Below are positions 14,959-24,042 of a DNA stretch of 64,000 nt, one piece after another (within the stretch, counting starts at the first letter, position 1; each line of letters starts with the position of its first letter). The notes beneath the pieces were generated by a model. That model was given only the letters and a program-made list of their open reading frames with translations. It did not search any database and was not told where the DNA came from. A program made the translations under genes and the position numbers. Source of the DNA: Saliniramus fredricksonii (GTDB lineage: Bacteria > Pseudomonadota > Alphaproteobacteria > Rhizobiales > Beijerinckiaceae); the NCBI RefSeq assembly GCF_900094735.1, contig NZ_FMBM01000002.1, forward strand, positions 1,736,001 through 1,800,000. The letters run 5' to 3'.

Positions 14959-15849
14959 CTACAAGCCCAGCCGCGACCACAGGGCGCGTTCTTCGAGCGT
15001 CGCGAGCGCCTCGCGCGGATCGATCAGGCTGCGCATTTCGCCGGCGCCAGGGGGCTGGCGCATGAATTGCGCGATCAGTCCGGGGCGCTGCGCCTGAATC
15101 GGGCGCAGCCGCAGCTTCTTGCCGAAACGCGCGCGCAGGACGCTGCGCATGTCGCCGATCTCGTCGATCAGCCCGAGCGCTTTCGCGTCCTCCCCCGCCC
15201 AGAAGGCGCCCGAGAAGAGCTCGTGATCGAGATCCTGCGGCAGCCTGGCGCCCCGGCGGTCGCGCACGAGCTGCTTGAAGGCGTCGAAGACGCGCTCCTG
15301 CAATTTGCGCAGCCGCGCGACATCTTCCGCCTTCTCCGGCTGGAACGGGTCGAGGATCGCCTTGGCTTCACCCGTGGTGTAAAGCCGGCGCTCGATACCG
15401 TAGCGGCTGATCAGTTCGTGGAAACCGAAGCCTGAGGAAACCACGCCGATGGAACCCACGATCGAGGAGGCATCGGCAAAGATTTCATCAGCGGCGCAGG
15501 CAATCAGATAACCGCCTGAGGCTGCGGCATCCTCGCAGAAGGCGAAGACCGGGATCTTCTTCTCGTCGGCCAGGGCCCGGATGCGGGTGTGGATCAGTTG
15601 CGACTGGACCGGCGAGCCGCCGGGCGAGTTGATCGCGATCGCTACCGCCGAGGCGCGCGGGTAGCTGAAGGCGCGCTCCAGCAATGGCGCCACGCTCGCC
15701 AGCGACAAACCCGGACGCAGCCCGACCGATATGCCGATCGCCCCGTTCAGCCGCACCACCGGAATCGTGGGTTTGCGACCGACGACCGCTCCGGGAAGGA
15801 TGGCCGCGATACGATCCGTCAGACTCGACAAATTCCGCTCCTCTCGCAT
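14959..15849 (-). CDS. S49-family peptidase (SppA-like)
   Basis: A 296-residue serine peptidase of the signal-peptide-peptidase A/SohB group, which degrades cleaved signal peptides or membrane-associated peptides. The nucleophile is the Ser in DAAASGGYLIA (about residue 112) and the catalytic Lys lies in TTGEAKAILDPF (about 165). INSPGGSPVQSQ near residue 72 is the usual oxyanion-loop signature. No clear signal or membrane anchor is visible, as in many short alphaproteobacterial members. The ATG at 15849 has no good Shine-Dalgarno. A TTG at 15831, six codons in, is preceded by AGAGGAG at proper distance and may be the true start. The gene is convergent with the IS remnant. Confidence 0.92.
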   Translation of the reverse strand: MREERNLSSLTDRIAAILPGAVVGRKPTIPVVRLNGAIGISVGLRPGLSLASVAPLLERAFSYPRASAVAIAINSPGGSPVQSQLIHTRIRALADEKKIPVFAFCEDAAASGGYLIACAADEIFADASSIVGSIGVVSSGFGFHELISRYGIERRLYTTGEAKAILDPFQPEKAEDVARLRKLQERVFDAFKQLVRDRRGARLPQDLDHELFSGAFWAGEDAKALGLIDEIGDMRSVLRARFGKKLRLRPIQAQRPGLIAQFMRQPPGAGEMRSLIDPREALATLEERALWSRLGL

Positions 15850-16066
15850 GTTTCAAGGCGTCACCGCGCGAAACGCCTTCCGGAAGTAGTGGCAACCGGG
15901 GCTTTCGGCAAGCACGCCAGCAAGCGCCAAAGCCGCGCAGTCCGGCTTTTCCGCCTGAATGCCGGATGAACGCAGCATGTCGGGCCGGTTCAGTCGCGAC
16001 GCTCTACAAAGGAGGCCATCAGATCCGGCACGGCCAATGGCGTGCCGCGCCACGGGAGACAGCACA

Positions 16067-16519
16067 ATGCGCAAGATCACGCTCGGTTTCGCCGCCATCG
16101 CCATCGCCATCGCGACGCTGACTTTCGGCGCCGACACTGCGAGGGCGCTCGATTTCTCGATCACCTTCGGTACGGGTCAGCCGCCGATCGTGCGCCACAA
16201 CGACCATCGCGAGGCCCTGCCGGTGACTCCGTATACGCATCGCCCGGTCGTGCCGCATCGCCAGGCCACGCCACAGCGCAAAGCTGCACCGCATCGCCAA
16301 ACTGCACCGCAACGCAAAGCCGCCCCGCCGCCGCGCTACGATGACCGCTCGCACTGGCGCGATCAGCGTTCGCACTGGCGCGACCAGAACCGCTACGACC
16401 GGCGCGACCGGCGCTGGCGCGATGACCGCCGCAGCCGCAGCCAGTCCTGCACGGTGCGCACCGAGCGCTACTGGGACGGACGCGGCTGGGTGACGGATCG
16501 TCGCCGCGTCTGCCGTTGA
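16067..16519 (+). CDS. Small exported basic repeat protein
   Basis: A 150-residue protein with a clear signal peptide (MRKITLGFAAIAIAIATLTF, probable cleavage after ADTARA). The mature part holds two copies of a 12-residue unit, HRQxxPQRKAAP, then two copies of RSHWRDQ and a run rich in Arg, Asp and Trp. It ends with the cysteine-bearing segment SQSCTVRTERYWDGRGWV and a final RRRVCR, so one disulfide is possible. The in-frame extension upstream to 15959 is rejected because the signal peptide starts at 16067, after GGGAGAC. Small Arg/Asp-rich exported proteins of this kind are common in Hyphomicrobiales and have no known function. Confidence 0.72.
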   Translation: MRKITLGFAAIAIAIATLTFGADTARALDFSITFGTGQPPIVRHNDHREALPVTPYTHRPVVPHRQATPQRKAAPHRQTAPQRKAAPPPRYDDRSHWRDQRSHWRDQNRYDRRDRRWRDDRRSRSQSCTVRTERYWDGRGWVTDRRRVCR

Positions 16520-16649
16520 GCCCGGTTTCGGACCGCTCGACGCGATATGGTGCTTGCGGGCGCGGGGATGAGTTTCTACCCTGCGTCCGCCTGTCGTCTG
16601 GATGGCAGATCACCCCGTCCCCCCCTACGAGCACCGGAGCTGGCCCGCG

Positions 16650-17771
16650 ATGCTGCGCACCCTTCTCACCACCACAATCGCCTGCACGGCGCTTGCCCTG
16701 CCCCTGACCCTCGCGATCAGCGCAAGCGACGCCGCGCGGGCGCAGGATGCGGTCGTGAATGTCTATAACTGGTCGGATTACGTCGATCCCGCCACGCTTG
16801 AAGCCTTCACGGAAGAAACGGGCATCCGCGTGGTCTATGATACGTATGACACCAACGAGATCGTCGAGACCCGCCTGCTCGCCGGGCGTTCCGGTTACGA
16901 CATCGTCGTGCCGACGGGCCCCTATATCGAGCGGTTGATCCAGGCCGGCGCATTGGCCACGCTCGATCAGGACCAGCTTTCCAATCTCGACAATGTCTGG
17001 CCCGAAATCGCCGAGCGCACCGCGATCTATGATCCCGGCAACGCGCATTCGGTGATCTACATGTGGGGCACCACCGGTATCGGCGTGAATCGCGACATGG
17101 TTCGCGAACGCCTCGGCGAGGATGCGCCGCTCGATACGTGGTCGCTCGTCTTCGATCCCGAGATCGCTGCGCAGCTGTCCGATTGCGGCATCTATATCGT
17201 CGATGCCGCTGACGACATGTTCCCCTCCGCGCTCAACTATCTCGGCCTGCCGCACGATTCGCGCGATCCCGGCGAGATCGACCAAGCTGCGGAACTGCTC
17301 TCGCAGATGAGCCAGAATGTGCGCCGCTTCCACGCTTCAGAATACATCAACGCCCTCGCCAATGGCGATATCTGCGTCGCGGTAGGCTATTCCGGCGACA
17401 TCCTGCAGGCGCGTGACCGGGCCGAGGAAGCCGGCTCGGGAATCGATATCGCCTATTTCGTGCCGCGTGAAGGCGCGGTGATGTGGTTCGATTCCTTCGC
17501 CATCCCCGCCGATGCCCCCAATCCGGAAAACGCCCATGCCTTCATCGATTTCATGCTGCGCCCCGAGATCGCGGCGGCGAACGTCAACTACGTCGCCTAT
17601 GCGTCCGGCGTGCTGCCGGCCAAGCCGATGATCGACGAGGCGATCCTGAACGATCCCGGGATCTACCCCGATGACGAGACCATGGACGGCCTGCTGATTA
17701 CAACGGCTCATGATGCGCGCACGCAGCGCCTGATCACCCGCGCCTGGACACGGATCAAGACGGGGCGCTGA
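16650..17771 (+). CDS. Polyamine-type ABC transporter substrate-binding protein (PotF/PotD-like)
   Basis: A periplasmic binding protein of the spermidine/putrescine class. The start at 16650 gives a signal peptide (MLRTLLTTTIACTALALPL, cleavage near ARAQD); an in-frame GC-rich extension from 16602 is less likely. The mature protein begins VVNVYNWSDYVDPATLEAF, the family hallmark, and carries YDTNEIVETRLLAGRSGYD, NYLGLPHDSRDP and VGYSGDILQARDRA. It is 373 residues long, as expected. No permease or ATPase gene follows; the next gene is hisF. It is therefore an orphan binding protein that must use a transporter elsewhere, or act in sensing. Ligand specificity cannot be read from sequence alone. 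Confidence 0.9.
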   Translation: MLRTLLTTTIACTALALPLTLAISASDAARAQDAVVNVYNWSDYVDPATLEAFTEETGIRVVYDTYDTNEIVETRLLAGRSGYDIVVPTGPYIERLIQAGALATLDQDQLSNLDNVWPEIAERTAIYDPGNAHSVIYMWGTTGIGVNRDMVRERLGEDAPLDTWSLVFDPEIAAQLSDCGIYIVDAADDMFPSALNYLGLPHDSRDPGEIDQAAELLSQMSQNVRRFHASEYINALANGDICVAVGYSGDILQARDRAEEAGSGIDIAYFVPREGAVMWFDSFAIPADAPNPENAHAFIDFMLRPEIAAANVNYVAYASGVLPAKPMIDEAILNDPGIYPDDETMDGLLITTAHDARTQRLITRAWTRIKTGR

Positions 17772-17939
17772 TCCGCGCGGGCCGACCCGTTGACCGCCGG
17801 CTGCCCCGATGGCCGCCGGCGGACGCGGTAGCGCGCCGCAATCCCAATCCCGTCTGGCGAATTGTTCCTTGACGCACCCTCGGGAAGTTGCGCAAGGATG
17901 TTGCCGGGATACCGCATTGCGAAAAGGACCCTTGCGGCC

Positions 17940-18716
17940 ATGCTGAAGACCCGTCTGATTCCCTGCCTCGACGTCAAGGACGGTCGTGTCGTCAAGGGCG
18001 TTCAATTCGTGGATCTGCGCGATGCCGGCGATCCGGTGGAATGCGCCATGGCCTATGACGCCGCCGGGGCAGATGAATTGTGCTTCCTCGACATCACCGC
18101 GAGCCACGAAGATCGCGGCATCCTGCTCGATGTCGTCAGCCGCACGGCTGCAGCCTGCTTCATGCCGCTCACCGTGGGCGGGGGTGTGCGCAGTATCGAG
18201 GATATCCGCGCGCTGCTGCTGGCGGGGGCCGACAAGGTCTCGATCATGACGGCGGCGGTGAAGGACCGCGATTTCGTGCGCCGCGCCGCCGAGAAATTCG
18301 GCGTGCAATGCATCGTCGTCGCCATCGACGCCAAGCGTGTCTCCGCGCCCGGTGAACCGCCCCGCTGGGAAATCTTTACCCATGGCGGGCGCAATCCCAC
18401 CGGGATCGATGCGATCACCTATGCCCGCGAGGTCGCCGATCTCGGCGCCGGCGAGCTGCTCGTCACCTCGATGGATCGCGACGGCACCAAATCCGGCTAC
18501 GATCTGGAACTGATGCGCACGATCTGCGATTCCGTCTCTGTGCCGGTCGTTGCCTCGGGCGGCGTCGGCACGCTCGATCATCTGGTCGAGGGCGTGCGCG
18601 ATGGTGGCGCCAATGCGGTCCTCGCCGCCTCGATCTTCCATTTCGGCGAATACTCGATCGGCGAGGCCAAGCGCGCCATGGCCGATTCCGGCCTGCCGGT
18701 GCGGCTTGATGTCTGA
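17940..18716 (+). CDS. hisF: Imidazole glycerol phosphate synthase cyclase subunit HisF
   Basis: The 258-residue HisF barrel, which with HisH converts PRFAR and ammonia to imidazole glycerol phosphate and AICAR in histidine synthesis. The start at 17940 gives the classic [20 protein letters not shown] with the first catalytic Asp; a 26-codon extension upstream is not homologous. The second catalytic Asp is in VVAIDAKRV. The phosphate-binding loops [11 protein letters not shown] and [10 protein letters not shown] are intact. It is followed by hisE after 10 bp and coaA, a syntenic group known in Hyphomicrobiales; hisB, hisH and hisA are not adjacent upstream here. Confidence 0.97.
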   Translation: MLKTRLIPCLDVKDGRVVKGVQFVDLRDAGDPVECAMAYDAAGADELCFLDITASHEDRGILLDVVSRTAAACFMPLTVGGGVRSIEDIRALLLAGADKVSIMTAAVKDRDFVRRAAEKFGVQCIVVAIDAKRVSAPGEPPRWEIFTHGGRNPTGIDAITYAREVADLGAGELLVTSMDRDGTKSGYDLELMRTICDSVSVPVVASGGVGTLDHLVEGVRDGGANAVLAASIFHFGEYSIGEAKRAMADSGLPVRLDV

Positions 18717-18726
18717 GGAGGCAAAT

Positions 18727-19050
18727 GTGAGCGGTTTCACCCTCGCCGATCTCGCCGTGATCGTCACTGCGCGCGCCGAAGCCTCGCCCGAGGAATCCTA
18801 CACCGCCCGGCTCGCCGCCGATCCCGCCCGCGCGGCGAAGAAATTCGGCGAGGAGGCGGTGGAAGCGGTGATTGCAGCGGTGGAGAATGATCCGAAAGCA
18901 CTGATCGCCGAAAGCGCCGATGTGCTCTATCATCTGATGGCATTGCTGGCGGCACGCGATGTGTCGCTTGATGCGGTGATGGCGGAGTTGGAGCGGCGCA
19001 CGGCGCAATCGGGCCTCGCCGAGAAAGCCTCGCGCGGCCCAGCCGCCTGA
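18727..19050 (+). CDS. hisE: Phosphoribosyl-ATP pyrophosphatase HisE
   Basis: A 107-residue MazG-like enzyme that hydrolyses phosphoribosyl-ATP to phosphoribosyl-AMP, the second step of histidine synthesis. The family motif [18 protein letters not shown], followed by [14 protein letters not shown], carries the acidic metal-binding residues. The start is chosen as GTG at 18727 because a strong GAGGAGG (18715-18721) lies just before it. An in-frame ATG at 18709 would sit upstream of this site and overlap hisF. The protein then begins [13 protein letters not shown], as in relatives. It is downstream of hisF and upstream of coaA in one transcription unit. Confidence 0.95.
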   Translation: MSGFTLADLAVIVTARAEASPEESYTARLAADPARAAKKFGEEAVEAVIAAVENDPKALIAESADVLYHLMALLAARDVSLDAVMAELERRTAQSGLAEKASRGPAA

Positions 19051-19064
19051 ACGGAAGCAGCGCC

Positions 19065-20048
19065 ATGAACGTCAACCTGGCCCGGGAAATCGGCGAACGC
19101 AGTGACGACGCGGCCCTCTCGCCCTATCGCACCTTCACGCGCGAGGAATGGGCGGGATTGCGCGCCGATCAGCCGATGACGCTCTCGGGCGATGAGGTCA
19201 TGCAGCTGCAATCGCTCAACGATCCGATCTCGCTCGAGGAAGTCATCGCGATCTATCTGCCGCTCTCGCGCCTGCTCTCGCTTTATGTTGCGGCGACGCA
19301 GGGGCTGTTTCGCGCCACGCAACGCTTCCTGATGGCCGAGAACGAGCGCAAATCCCCCTATATCATCGGCGTCGCCGGCTCCGTCGCCGTCGGCAAGTCG
19401 ACCACGGCGCGCGTGCTCAAGGCGCTGCTGGCGCGCTGGCCGAATACGCCCAAGGTCGATCTCCTCACGACCGACGGTTTTCTTCTGCCCAATGCCGAGC
19501 TGCAACGCCAGGGGCTGATGGAGCGCAAGGGCTTTCCCGAGAGCTATGATACCGGCAAGCTCCTGCGCTTCCTCAACGCCATCAAGGCCGGACGCGCCGC
19601 CGTCAAGGCACCACTTTACTCGCATCTGGTCTACGATGTCGTGCCCGGCGAGGAGGTCGTGATCGACCGGCCCGACATCCTCATCGTCGAAGGCCTCAAC
19701 GTGCTCCAGCCGGCACGCATGCCGCGCGACGGCAAGGCGATTCCGTTCGTTTCGGATTTCTTCGATTTCTCGATCTTCCTCGATGCCGACGAGGCGGATC
19801 TGCATCGCTGGTATATCGATCGCTTCCTGCGGCTGCGCCACACGGCCTTCCGCGACCCGAAATCCTATTTCCACAAATATGCGGAACTCGAAGAGGCAGA
19901 GGCCGTCGCCATAGCGGATGGATTGTGGAGCCGGATCAACCTCGTCAACCTGCATGAAAACGTGCTCCCCACCCGTCAGCGCGCGAGCCTGATCCTGCGC
20001 AAGGGCGAAAGCCACCGCATCGAGGAAGTGGCCCTGCGGCGTCTGTGA
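19065..20048 (+). CDS. coaA: Type I pantothenate kinase CoaA
   Basis: A 327-residue kinase for the first step of coenzyme A synthesis (pantothenate to 4'-phosphopantothenate). The P-loop [15 protein letters not shown] lies near residue 100, followed by [34 protein letters not shown] and IVEGLNVLQ, all characteristic of CoaA. The length is as expected. It begins 14 bp after hisE and is convergent with the ABC transporter genes, whose stop is only 10 bp away, so no terminator of normal size fits between. Enzymes of this type are usually inhibited by CoA. Confidence 0.97.
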   Translation: MNVNLAREIGERSDDAALSPYRTFTREEWAGLRADQPMTLSGDEVMQLQSLNDPISLEEVIAIYLPLSRLLSLYVAATQGLFRATQRFLMAENERKSPYIIGVAGSVAVGKSTTARVLKALLARWPNTPKVDLLTTDGFLLPNAELQRQGLMERKGFPESYDTGKLLRFLNAIKAGRAAVKAPLYSHLVYDVVPGEEVVIDRPDILIVEGLNVLQPARMPRDGKAIPFVSDFFDFSIFLDADEADLHRWYIDRFLRLRHTAFRDPKSYFHKYAELEEAEAVAIADGLWSRINLVNLHENVLPTRQRASLILRKGESHRIEEVALRRL

Positions 20049-20058
20049 GCCACCCCCC

Positions 20059-21171
20059 CTACTCCGCCGCCTGCGCCTGCGGGATTGCAATCGCCCCGTT
20101 TTCCGCCTTTGGCAGGATCCAGCCGTCACCGACCGTGACATGCACCAATGCCCCCACAGCGGGAACGGCCCCGCGTGCGCGCAGCACAAGCTGGGCCTGC
20201 GGCGCTGCTTCCGGTGCGATCCGCACCAGCCGTGAAGCGCCCTCGAAGCGCACGTCGCGGATATGCGCCGGCACGCCCGCCGGCGCCGCTTCCGGCTCGG
20301 CGATGGCGAGTGCATCCGGGCGCAGACAGGCCGTCGCCGCCCCGCTGGCCGTGCGCGCATCACAGCGCAGGAGGGTCTCGCAACCGTAGAGCCGCACCCG
20401 CGCCCACCCCGAGACGGGCGGCGCCAGCACCTCCACGGGCACGAGCTGCCCCTGCCCGATGAAGCGCGCCACCATGGCATCGCAGGGGGCATCGTAGAGC
20501 CGTACCGGCGTATCCACCTGCCGCAAGCGCCCCTGATCCATCACCGCGATTCGGTCGGCCAGCGCCATCGCCTCGGCCTGATCATGCGTGACGTAAATCA
20601 TCGTCGCGCCGCTCGCCGCATGGAAGGCGCGGAACGCGTCGATCATGGTCTCGCGCAGATGCGCATCGAGATTGGCCAGCGGCTCGTCGAGCAGAACGAG
20701 GCGCGGGCGCATGGCGAGGCAGCGCGCAAGCGCAACACGCTGACGCTGACCGCCCGACAGGTTCTGCACCTTGCGTTCGGCGAAACCGGGCAGCCCGACA
20801 ATGTCCAGCGCCTCCTCGACGCGCCTGCGCCGCTCCGCCCGGGCGACCTTGCGCACGCGCAGGGCGTAATCGACATTGCCGGCCACATCGAGATGCGGCC
20901 ACAGGGCATAGGATTGAAACACCATGCCGACCCGCCGATCCTCCGGTTCGAGCTGGCGCCCCGGGCGCGCGACCACATCGTCGTCAAAACGGATCTCACC
21001 GCCATCGAGGGCGTCGAACCCCGCGAGCAGGCGCAAAAGCGTGGTCTTGCCACAACCCGAGGGGCCGAGCAGCGCCTGGCAGCTGCCATCGGCGATATCG
21101 AGCGACACGTCATCGACGATGCGCCGCCCCGCAGCGATGCGGGTGACGTTGCGCAGGCTCACATGCGCCAT
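20059..21171 (-). CDS. ABC transporter ATP-binding protein (FbpC/PotA type)
   Basis: A 370-residue ATPase of the ferric/polyamine importer class. The Walker A LLGPSGCGKTTLLRLLAG is near residue 33, the signature LSGGQRQRVALARCLA near 137 and the Walker B LVLLDEPLANLD near 158. A C-terminal TOBE-like region (residues ~240-370) follows, as in FbpC and PotA. It overlaps the end of the permease gene by 13 bp and is the last gene of a binding-protein/permease/ATPase operon read on the minus strand. It energises uptake across the inner membrane. The substrate is probably ferric iron but could be another oxyanion or small organic ligand handled by this subfamily. Confidence 0.92.
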   Translation of the reverse strand: MAHVSLRNVTRIAAGRRIVDDVSLDIADGSCQALLGPSGCGKTTLLRLLAGFDALDGGEIRFDDDVVARPGRQLEPEDRRVGMVFQSYALWPHLDVAGNVDYALRVRKVARAERRRRVEEALDIVGLPGFAERKVQNLSGGQRQRVALARCLAMRPRLVLLDEPLANLDAHLRETMIDAFRAFHAASGATMIYVTHDQAEAMALADRIAVMDQGRLRQVDTPVRLYDAPCDAMVARFIGQGQLVPVEVLAPPVSGWARVRLYGCETLLRCDARTASGAATACLRPDALAIAEPEAAPAGVPAHIRDVRFEGASRLVRIAPEAAPQAQLVLRARGAVPAVGALVHVTVGDGWILPKAENGAIAIPQAQAAE

Positions 21172-22892
21172 GGCAAAACTCCTTCCGGCAGACGTCGCCC
21201 CAGGGCCGTCACGGTGAGGGCGAGCCCGAGTATGATCGCGAGCACCCAGACCGATACTGCAGCGGCAGCGGTCGAATTCCCCTCGTCATACAGGCTGAAG
21301 ATCACGACGCCCACCGTCTCCGAGCCCCGCGACCAGAGCAGCGCCGAGACGGTCAGCTCGGAGAACGCGCCAAGAAAGACCAGGATCGCACCCGCTCCGA
21401 GCGCCGGGGCGAGCAGCGGCAGAATGATCGTGCGCAGCCGGCGGACGGGCCGCGCCCCCGCCATCTGCGCGGCTTCCTCGCCAGCCCGATCGATCTGTGC
21501 CATGGCGGCGACGACCGGGCGCAGCGCAAGCGCAAGGAAACGCGCAAGATAGGCGAAGAGCAGGATCCAGATGGTATTGTAGAGGCTGATCCCGAGAATC
21601 GGCAAAGGAGGCAGCAGCACGAGAATCACCGCGATCGAAAGAACAATACCCGGCAGGACATAGGGCGCATCCGCCGCGACGTTCAACCATTGCGCCACGC
21701 GCGAACGCCGCGCCACCATCAGCCAGGCCAGTGGCGCACAGATGCAGATGGTGATCACCGCAGCAGTGCCGGCGAGGAAGAGACTGTTGACGAAGGCGCG
21801 CTGCGCGCTGCCCAGCCCCGTCACCACATAGATCAGATTATCGAAGGTCAGCGTCTGCCAGGTCAGGCGCATCCCCACAGACGGCACCAGCGCCGAGGCG
21901 GCGAGCGAGACCAGCGGCATCACGGCAATCAGCAGCATCAGCGCCCAGACGGCCATTGTCACAGGCCAGAACCAGCGCCCCAGGGCGAAACCGCCGTGCA
22001 TCGCGCCGACCCGGTCCACGGCGGCAGCATGGCGGCGCAGGATCAGCGTCTGGGCCGCGATGCCGATCACCGCCATCCCGGCGAGAATAAGGGCGAGCGA
22101 GGCAACTTCCGGCAGGGCGCCCGGGCCGAATCCCGACAGCCGCTGATAGATCAGCGTGGAGAGCATCGGATAACGCCCCGGTATGCCGAGCAGGGCCGGA
22201 ACACCGAAATTCCCGATCGCCGAGACGAAGGCGAGCGCCGCGCCGGCGGTCATCGCGGGCAACATCAGCGGCAGGATCACCCGCATCAATGCACCCATCG
22301 GACGTGAGCCCGCAGCGCGCGCCGCATCGATCAGATCGGCAGGCAGCGAACGCAGCGCCGCGCGCACCGCGAGGAAGACCATGGGTGCGTGTTCGAGCCC
22401 CATCACCAGAACGATCCCATCGCGCCCCAATAACGGATTACGCTCCGGACGAACCGCTTCGAGCCCCGGTATCAGCCAGAGGGGGCTCTGGGGTCCGATC
22501 ATCGCGAGCCAGGCCAATGCCGAGATCTGCGGGGGGATCAGAAGCGGCAGGAGCAGCAGAAAGACGAGTAGCGCCTTGTAGCGCAGATCCGTCAGCGCCA
22601 CGATCAGCGCCGTGGCGGCGCCGAGCAGGACGGAGACGATGGTGGCGAGAAAGCTCGCCTCGAGCGTGTTCCAGGTCGCACGCCGGGCTGCGCGCCCCGA
22701 CCAGACCTCACCGATGAAGGCAATGCCCTCCGCCGCGCCATCGGCGAAGACGGTAGCGAGCAGGCGGGCGAGCGGCCAGATGCAGAGCACCACGACATAG
22801 AGGCCGAGCGCCGACAGAATCAGCGTCTCGGCCCCCATGACGGGAAAGCGGCGCCGGAGCGCGCCCGGATGATCCCGCTGCGCGACCGACAT
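21159..22892 (-). CDS. ABC transporter permease, fused two-domain FbpB type
   Basis: A 577-residue inner-membrane permease with about twelve hydrophobic segments, made of two binding-protein-dependent permease domains in one chain, as in FbpB/SfuB. EAA-loop-like segments are seen near the middle of the first half (DLIDAARAAGSRPMGALMRVILP) and in the second half (EEAAQMAGARPVRRLRTIILP). These contact the ATPase. The gene lies 9 bp from the binding-protein gene and overlaps the ATPase gene. The fused layout favours the iron(III) group of importers over typical polyamine transporters, which have two separate permeases. Confidence 0.93.
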   Translation of the reverse strand: MSVAQRDHPGALRRRFPVMGAETLILSALGLYVVVLCIWPLARLLATVFADGAAEGIAFIGEVWSGRAARRATWNTLEASFLATIVSVLLGAATALIVALTDLRYKALLVFLLLLPLLIPPQISALAWLAMIGPQSPLWLIPGLEAVRPERNPLLGRDGIVLVMGLEHAPMVFLAVRAALRSLPADLIDAARAAGSRPMGALMRVILPLMLPAMTAGAALAFVSAIGNFGVPALLGIPGRYPMLSTLIYQRLSGFGPGALPEVASLALILAGMAVIGIAAQTLILRRHAAAVDRVGAMHGGFALGRWFWPVTMAVWALMLLIAVMPLVSLAASALVPSVGMRLTWQTLTFDNLIYVVTGLGSAQRAFVNSLFLAGTAAVITICICAPLAWLMVARRSRVAQWLNVAADAPYVLPGIVLSIAVILVLLPPLPILGISLYNTIWILLFAYLARFLALALRPVVAAMAQIDRAGEEAAQMAGARPVRRLRTIILPLLAPALGAGAILVFLGAFSELTVSALLWSRGSETVGVVIFSLYDEGNSTAAAAVSVWVLAIILGLALTVTALGRRLPEGVLPWRM

Positions 22893-22900
22893 CTGTTGGA

Positions 22901-23905
22901 TCAGCCGCCGAACAGGTCAGCGAAGCGGCGCTTGATCTCCTCGGTCTGCTCCATCAGCAGGGCCGGGTCGATCGTGATGACGTTCACCGCATCCATGGCC
23001 GGAAACACATCCGGGGGCGCGATCCCCTCACGCAGAGGCAGGTAGCCCTGCTCGACATGGAAACGCTGACCTTCTTCGGAGAGCTGCCAGTCGACGAAGG
23101 CCTGCGCAGCCTCGACATTGTTCGCAGTAGAAAGGATGGCGACCGGCTCGGTGACCGCCGTCACGCCCTCGTCGGGGAAGATGAAATCGACCGGCGAACC
23201 ATCGGCTTTCGCGTTGAGCGGCATGAAATCGACAATCACGCCGTAATCCATTTCACCGCGTGCGACCGCATCGAGCACGCCACCATTGCCACGCCCGGCC
23301 ACGGCACCGCCATCAGCCAGCGCTTCGTAGAAGTCCCAACCGAAACCATCGAGATTGGTTACGGTGCCGACATGGATCAGGGCAGCGCCGGAATAGAGCG
23401 GGCTCGGCATCATCAGACGCCCGGCAATGGCTTCATCCGCGAGATCCGCCCAAGAGGTGACGGGCTCTGCCACGTTGTCGGTATTGACCATGAAGCCGGT
23501 GGTGATCAGCTTCGTGGAGAAGAATGTCATGTCGGAATCGTGCAGGGCGGCATCAGTACCCGCGATCGGGGCATCCGCATAAGCCATGAGGCGCTCATCA
23601 GCCTTGAGCTGGCTCATCACCACGGTATCGGCGATCAGCAGCACGTCCGGCTGCGGCGCGTCAGCGGCGAACTCCGCCTGCAGGCGGTTGATCACCTCGG
23701 TCGTCCCGGAGCGGAAATATTCCACATTAACGTCGGGATAGGTCTCGTTGAACCGCGCGACGAGTTCGTCCATCTGCTCGGTCGGAGTCGAGGTGTAGAT
23801 CACCAGATCGCCGCTCTGAGCATGAGCGGAGCCGGCAGAAAACATGAAACCGAGCGTCGCGGCGATCATCGCGGCGCGCTTGAAGGTCACGCGGTCATTC
23901 GTCAT
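22901..23905 (-). CDS. ABC transporter substrate-binding protein (FbpA-like)
   Basis: A 334-residue periplasmic protein. A signal peptide is present (FKRAAMIAATLGFMFSAGSA, cleavage near AHAQS). The mature protein starts LVIYTSTPTEQMDELVARF, the class 1 (FbpA/AfuA) opening, and has PDVLLIADTVVMSQL and IADYG-like strands. The two adjacent C-lobe tyrosines that bind Fe(III) in FbpA are not obvious, so iron as ligand is uncertain; related proteins bind 2-aminoethylphosphonate, thiamine or other ligands. It leads the transporter operon. A perfect inverted repeat (23964-23980) lies about 60 bp before the start and may be its operator. Confidence 0.87.
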   Translation of the reverse strand: MTNDRVTFKRAAMIAATLGFMFSAGSAHAQSGDLVIYTSTPTEQMDELVARFNETYPDVNVEYFRSGTTEVINRLQAEFAADAPQPDVLLIADTVVMSQLKADERLMAYADAPIAGTDAALHDSDMTFFSTKLITTGFMVNTDNVAEPVTSWADLADEAIAGRLMMPSPLYSGAALIHVGTVTNLDGFGWDFYEALADGGAVAGRGNGGVLDAVARGEMDYGVIVDFMPLNAKADGSPVDFIFPDEGVTAVTEPVAILSTANNVEAAQAFVDWQLSEEGQRFHVEQGYLPLREGIAPPDVFPAMDAVNVITIDPALLMEQTEEIKRRFADLFGG

Positions 23906-23963
23906 AAGGTCACTCCCCGGTGCTTGTTTGCCTCCGCACGCATTAACGCCACCATGTTACCCG

Positions 23964-23980
23964 CTTGTGACAATCACAAG
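23964..23980. promoter_or_regulatory. Inverted repeat upstream of the FbpABC-type operon
   Basis: CTTGTGA-CAA-TCACAAG is a perfect 7+7 palindrome with a 3-bp centre, between the upstream gene stop region (24043) and the binding-protein start (23905). Position and symmetry fit a repressor or activator site. It is not a recognised Irr or Fur box. Confidence 0.5.
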
Positions 23981-24042
23981 AAATTCCGCAAGGGAAAGAT
24001 GACGCCGCCCGATGCACGGGCGCCTGGCAAGCGCAGGTGTGC

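Noticed and set aside
16161-17333. 390-residue frame antisense to the binding protein
   Set aside because: Shadow of a gene with a signal peptide and family hallmark residues.
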